Source: Desulfovibrionaceae bacterium
GTDB taxonomy: Bacteria; Desulfobacterota; Desulfovibrionia; Desulfovibrionales; Desulfovibrionaceae
Length of the DNA stretch: 8,384 bases
Assembly (NCBI GenBank): GCA_030539415.1
Contig: JAUNSE010000068.1
Location: 1 to 8,384 of the forward strand
Direction: 5' to 3'
Position numbers and translations under genes: made by a program. Every line of letters begins with the position of its first letter. The stretch's first letter is position 1. Below the pieces are notes generated by a model. It had not been told where the DNA came from, made no database searches, and worked only from the letters and a program-made list of their open reading frames with translations. Below are positions 7,618-8,384 of the stretch, piece by piece.

Positions 7618-7660
7618 GCGGGAGAAGCTGCGGACAGCGCCCTCTCCCGCTTCTGTTTTG
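7618..7660 (+). terminator. Possible second intrinsic terminator
   Basis: GCGGGAGA (7618-7625) pairs with TCTCCCGC (7643-7650). Inside, GCTG (7627-7630) pairs with CAGC (7635-7638) around CGGA. TTCTGTTTTG follows at 7651-7660, a broken but T-rich tract. It could catch read-through from the terminator at 7496-7545, or end a transcript that begins within the hairpin array. Confidence 0.45.
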
Positions 7661-7838
7661 CGGATGCCGCCGTGGCAAGGCCGGCATCGATGGTGCGGGG
7701 GAGGTCCGGCAGCGGATCTCCCCCGCGCCTTGACCGCCTTCACGGAGCCCGGGCGCATCCCGGGGCTCCGCCCCCCCTATTTCGAACAAACCTTCAGAAG
7801 GCGCCCTGCCCGGGCCGCCTTCAACGGAGAGGCACAAC

Positions 7839-8042
7839 ATGGGTTACTTCCCTCCGCGACAGGCGCAGACGACTCTGCCCTGCCCGCACTGCCAGCAGGC
7901 CATGCTCGTCGAGCGCTCCTGCCATGAGGCGCACATGCGCTGTCCGTCCTGCAACCGCGTCTATCCGCTGCAGGACTACATCCGCAAGGCGGACAGTGCC
8001 ATGGAGGAATTCCTGGACAGGTGCTATCTGGACCGTCTCTAG
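7839..8042 (+). CDS. Small protein with two CxxC motifs (putative metal-binding or thiol protein)
   Basis: This 67-residue protein has CPHC at 15-18 and CPSC at 35-38, the spacing of a zinc-ribbon-like knuckle pair. Further cysteines are at 28 and 62. The second half (DYIRKADSAMEEFLDR) looks helical and acidic. It has no signal peptide or membrane segment, so it is probably cytoplasmic. The ATG at 7839 has GGAGAGG at 7826-7832, and codons mostly end in G or C, which supports a real gene. The pattern recalls a family that NCBI names dual CXXC motif small (seleno)protein, known to me from sulfate reducers and relatives. Here all cysteines use TGC or TGT, and the frame ends in TAG, so there is no sign of selenocysteine. 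The function is unknown. It stands between the hairpin array and a tRNA gene, apparently as its own transcription unit; I found no convincing promoter. Confidence 0.8.
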   Translation: MGYFPPRQAQTTLPCPHCQQAMLVERSCHEAHMRCPSCNRVYPLQDYIRKADSAMEEFLDRCYLDRL

Positions 8043-8069
8043 GATTTCCCAGACCGCGGCCTGGCAGGC

Positions 8070-8099
8070 GCCGCCAGCCCGGCTTGACAGGCCGGCGGC
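8070..8099. repeat. Inverted repeat across the tRNA promoter -35
   Basis: GCCGCC (8070-8075) pairs with GGCGGC (8094-8099), and GCC (8077-8079) with GGC (8090-8092), separated by one A/C mismatch. The loop of ten bases holds the TTGACA of the tRNA promoter. It lies 27 bases after the small CxxC gene. It could be the end of that transcript, although no T tract follows, or a protein-binding site. Confidence 0.45.
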
Positions 8100-8113
8100 C
8101 CAGAGGTTACACA
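8084..8113 (+). promoter_or_regulatory. Promoter of the tRNA-Val gene
   Basis: A perfect -35 box TTGACA lies at 8084-8089. A weaker -10, TACACA at 8108-8113, follows after 18 bases. Transcription would start near 8120, about five bases before the mature tRNA, which suits a tRNA gene. The -10 is poor, so the exact hexamer is uncertain. Confidence 0.55.
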
Positions 8114-8124
8114 AAACATCCCGC

Positions 8125-8200
8125 GGGCGGTTAGCTCAGCTGGTAGAGCGCTGCCCTTACAAGGCAGATGCCACAAGTTCAAGTCTTGTACCGCCCACCA
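8125..8200 (+). tRNA. tRNA-Val (anticodon UAC)
   Basis: A complete 76-base cloverleaf can be folded. The acceptor stem is GGGCGGT (8125-8131) with ACCGCCC (8190-8196), the D stem is GCTC/GAGC, and the anticodon stem is CTGCC/GGCAG with loop CTTACAA. The T stem is ACAAG/CTTGT with loop TTCAAGT. Discriminator A and an encoded CCA (8198-8200) complete it. The anticodon TAC (8158-8160) reads valine GUA and, with the usual U34 modification, other GUN codons. The gene stands alone, with its own promoter and terminator. Confidence 0.97.
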
Positions 8201-8216
8201 TGAATTGAAAGAAATT

Positions 8217-8256
8217 CGGGACTTATGGAAGTGATTCCACAAGTCCCGTTTTTTTT
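8217..8256 (+). terminator. Strong intrinsic terminator after tRNA-Val, probably bidirectional
   Basis: CGGGACTT (8217-8224) pairs with AAGTCCCG (8241-8248). After an A/C mismatch, TGGAA pairs with TTCCA around a GTGA tetraloop of the GNRA type. Eight T follow (8249-8256). On the opposite strand the same stem is followed by AATTTCTTTC, so it could also end the convergent gene at the right edge. Confidence 0.93.
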
Positions 8257-8359
8257 CGGCGCGGCCGCAGCGCCCGGGAAGAGCGATGCCCGGCATGGCC
8301 GCGCGCAGACGCGTCAGGCGTCCGGGCATGCGGCCCGCGGGACAGGTTCAGGAACGGCA

Positions 8360-8384
8360 CTAGTCGTCATCGTCATCGCGGTCA
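8360..8384 (-). CDS. C-terminal end of a convergent gene with an acidic tail
   Basis: Read on the - strand from the window edge, the last codons give D-R-D-D-D-D-D and a TAG stop at 8362-8360. The codons are GAC, CGC and GAT. A run of Asp just before a stop, in a position where a convergent gene would face the terminator at 8217-8256, suggests a real C-terminus. Only seven residues are visible, so no identity can be given, and a chance GAT/GAC repeat is possible. The 103 bases between the terminator and this stop (8257-8359) hold only inverted repeats, including ATGCCCGG (8286-8293) with CCGGGCAT (8322-8329). Confidence 0.4.

Larger units (their letters stand above)
7478..7822. other. Array of nine stem-loops in the gene-free stretch after ftsZ
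   Basis: The 383 bases from 7456 to 7838 hold no gene I can support. Reading for inverted repeats gives nine near-contiguous hairpins: 7478-7497 (7 bp), 7496-7538 (13 bp, one bulge), 7543-7566 (9 bp), 7575-7599 (10 bp, loop TGGGG), 7618-7650 (8 bp plus an inner 4 bp), 7663-7688 (7 bp plus 2), 7692-7729 (17 bp with two wobble pairs, loop GCAG), 7743-7770 (11 bp, one bulge) and 7797-7822 (10 bp, one bulge). The fourth and seventh share GGGAGGTCC in the 5' arm. The second is a clear terminator and the fifth a possible one. The others lack T tracts. The whole could be tandem terminators, a structured RNA, a leader for the next gene or remnants of palindromic repeats. The hairpins are directly visible; the role is unknown. 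Confidence 0.75.

Noticed and set aside
7730..7758. Promoter for the small CxxC gene starting at TTGACC (7730-7735)
   Set aside because: No -10-like hexamer lies 16-18 bases downstream; that stretch is part of a G+C-rich hairpin.
8125..8200. tRNA 3' end as an integration site of a mobile element
   Set aside because: No integrase and no second copy of the tRNA 3' end appear in the window, and a normal terminator follows immediately.
7486..8208. Open frame of 240 codons spanning the hairpin array, the small CxxC gene and the tRNA
   Set aside because: It runs through a tRNA, terminators and another gene in a different frame, has no family features, and is Arg/Pro/Ser-rich as expected for a shadow in G+C-rich DNA.
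4665..8315. 13-base repeat GCGCAGACGCGTC at 4665-4677 and 8303-8315
   Set aside because: One shared 13-mer is expected by chance in a G+C-rich sequence of this length, and the contexts are unrelated.

Overview
The window is high in G+C and carries the distal part of a bacterial division and cell wall (dcw) cluster in its usual order: a fragment that is probably the end of ftsW, then murG, murC, murB, ftsQ, ftsA and ftsZ, all on the + strand. The absence of ddl between murB and ftsQ, the strong G/C preference at third codon positions, and the small CxxC protein after ftsZ suggest a sulfate-reducing Desulfovibrio-type bacterium (Desulfovibrionaceae or relatives). That placement is an inference from gene order and protein style, not from a database search.

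Layout. Positions 1-60 hold the tail of an upstream gene. Positions 69-3499 hold murG, murC and murB, which act in the cytoplasmic and membrane-linked steps of peptidoglycan precursor synthesis. murC and murB overlap by one base. ftsQ follows with a GTG start inside the end of murB and ends at 4659. ftsA (4721-6022) and ftsZ (6148-7455) follow after short gaps of 61 and 125 bases. The 3' half of ftsQ falls to about 52% G+C and contains a near-consensus sigma-70 promoter with an extended -10, which could give ftsA and ftsZ extra transcription.

After ftsZ comes a 383-base stretch (7456-7838) with no convincing gene. It is an almost unbroken string of nine stem-loops (7478-7822). One of them, 7496-7538 followed by five T, is a good intrinsic terminator for the division operon. 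The rest is more structure than a single terminator needs and is the least explained part of the window. The last stem ends three bases before the ribosome binding site of a 67-residue protein with two CxxC motifs (7839-8042).

The right end holds a tRNA-Val (anticodon UAC, 8125-8200) with its own promoter and a very strong, probably bidirectional, terminator (8217-8256). The final 25 bases read as the acidic C-terminus of a convergent gene on the - strand.

How the genes work together: MurC and MurB make and extend UDP-MurNAc, MurG turns lipid I into lipid II, FtsZ and FtsA form the membrane-attached division ring, and FtsQ links the ring to the septal synthases. I see no phage, insertion sequence, CRISPR array or defence system. 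The candidates for novelty are the post-ftsZ hairpin array, the small CxxC protein next to it, the internal ftsQ promoter island and the long cytoplasmic extension of FtsQ.
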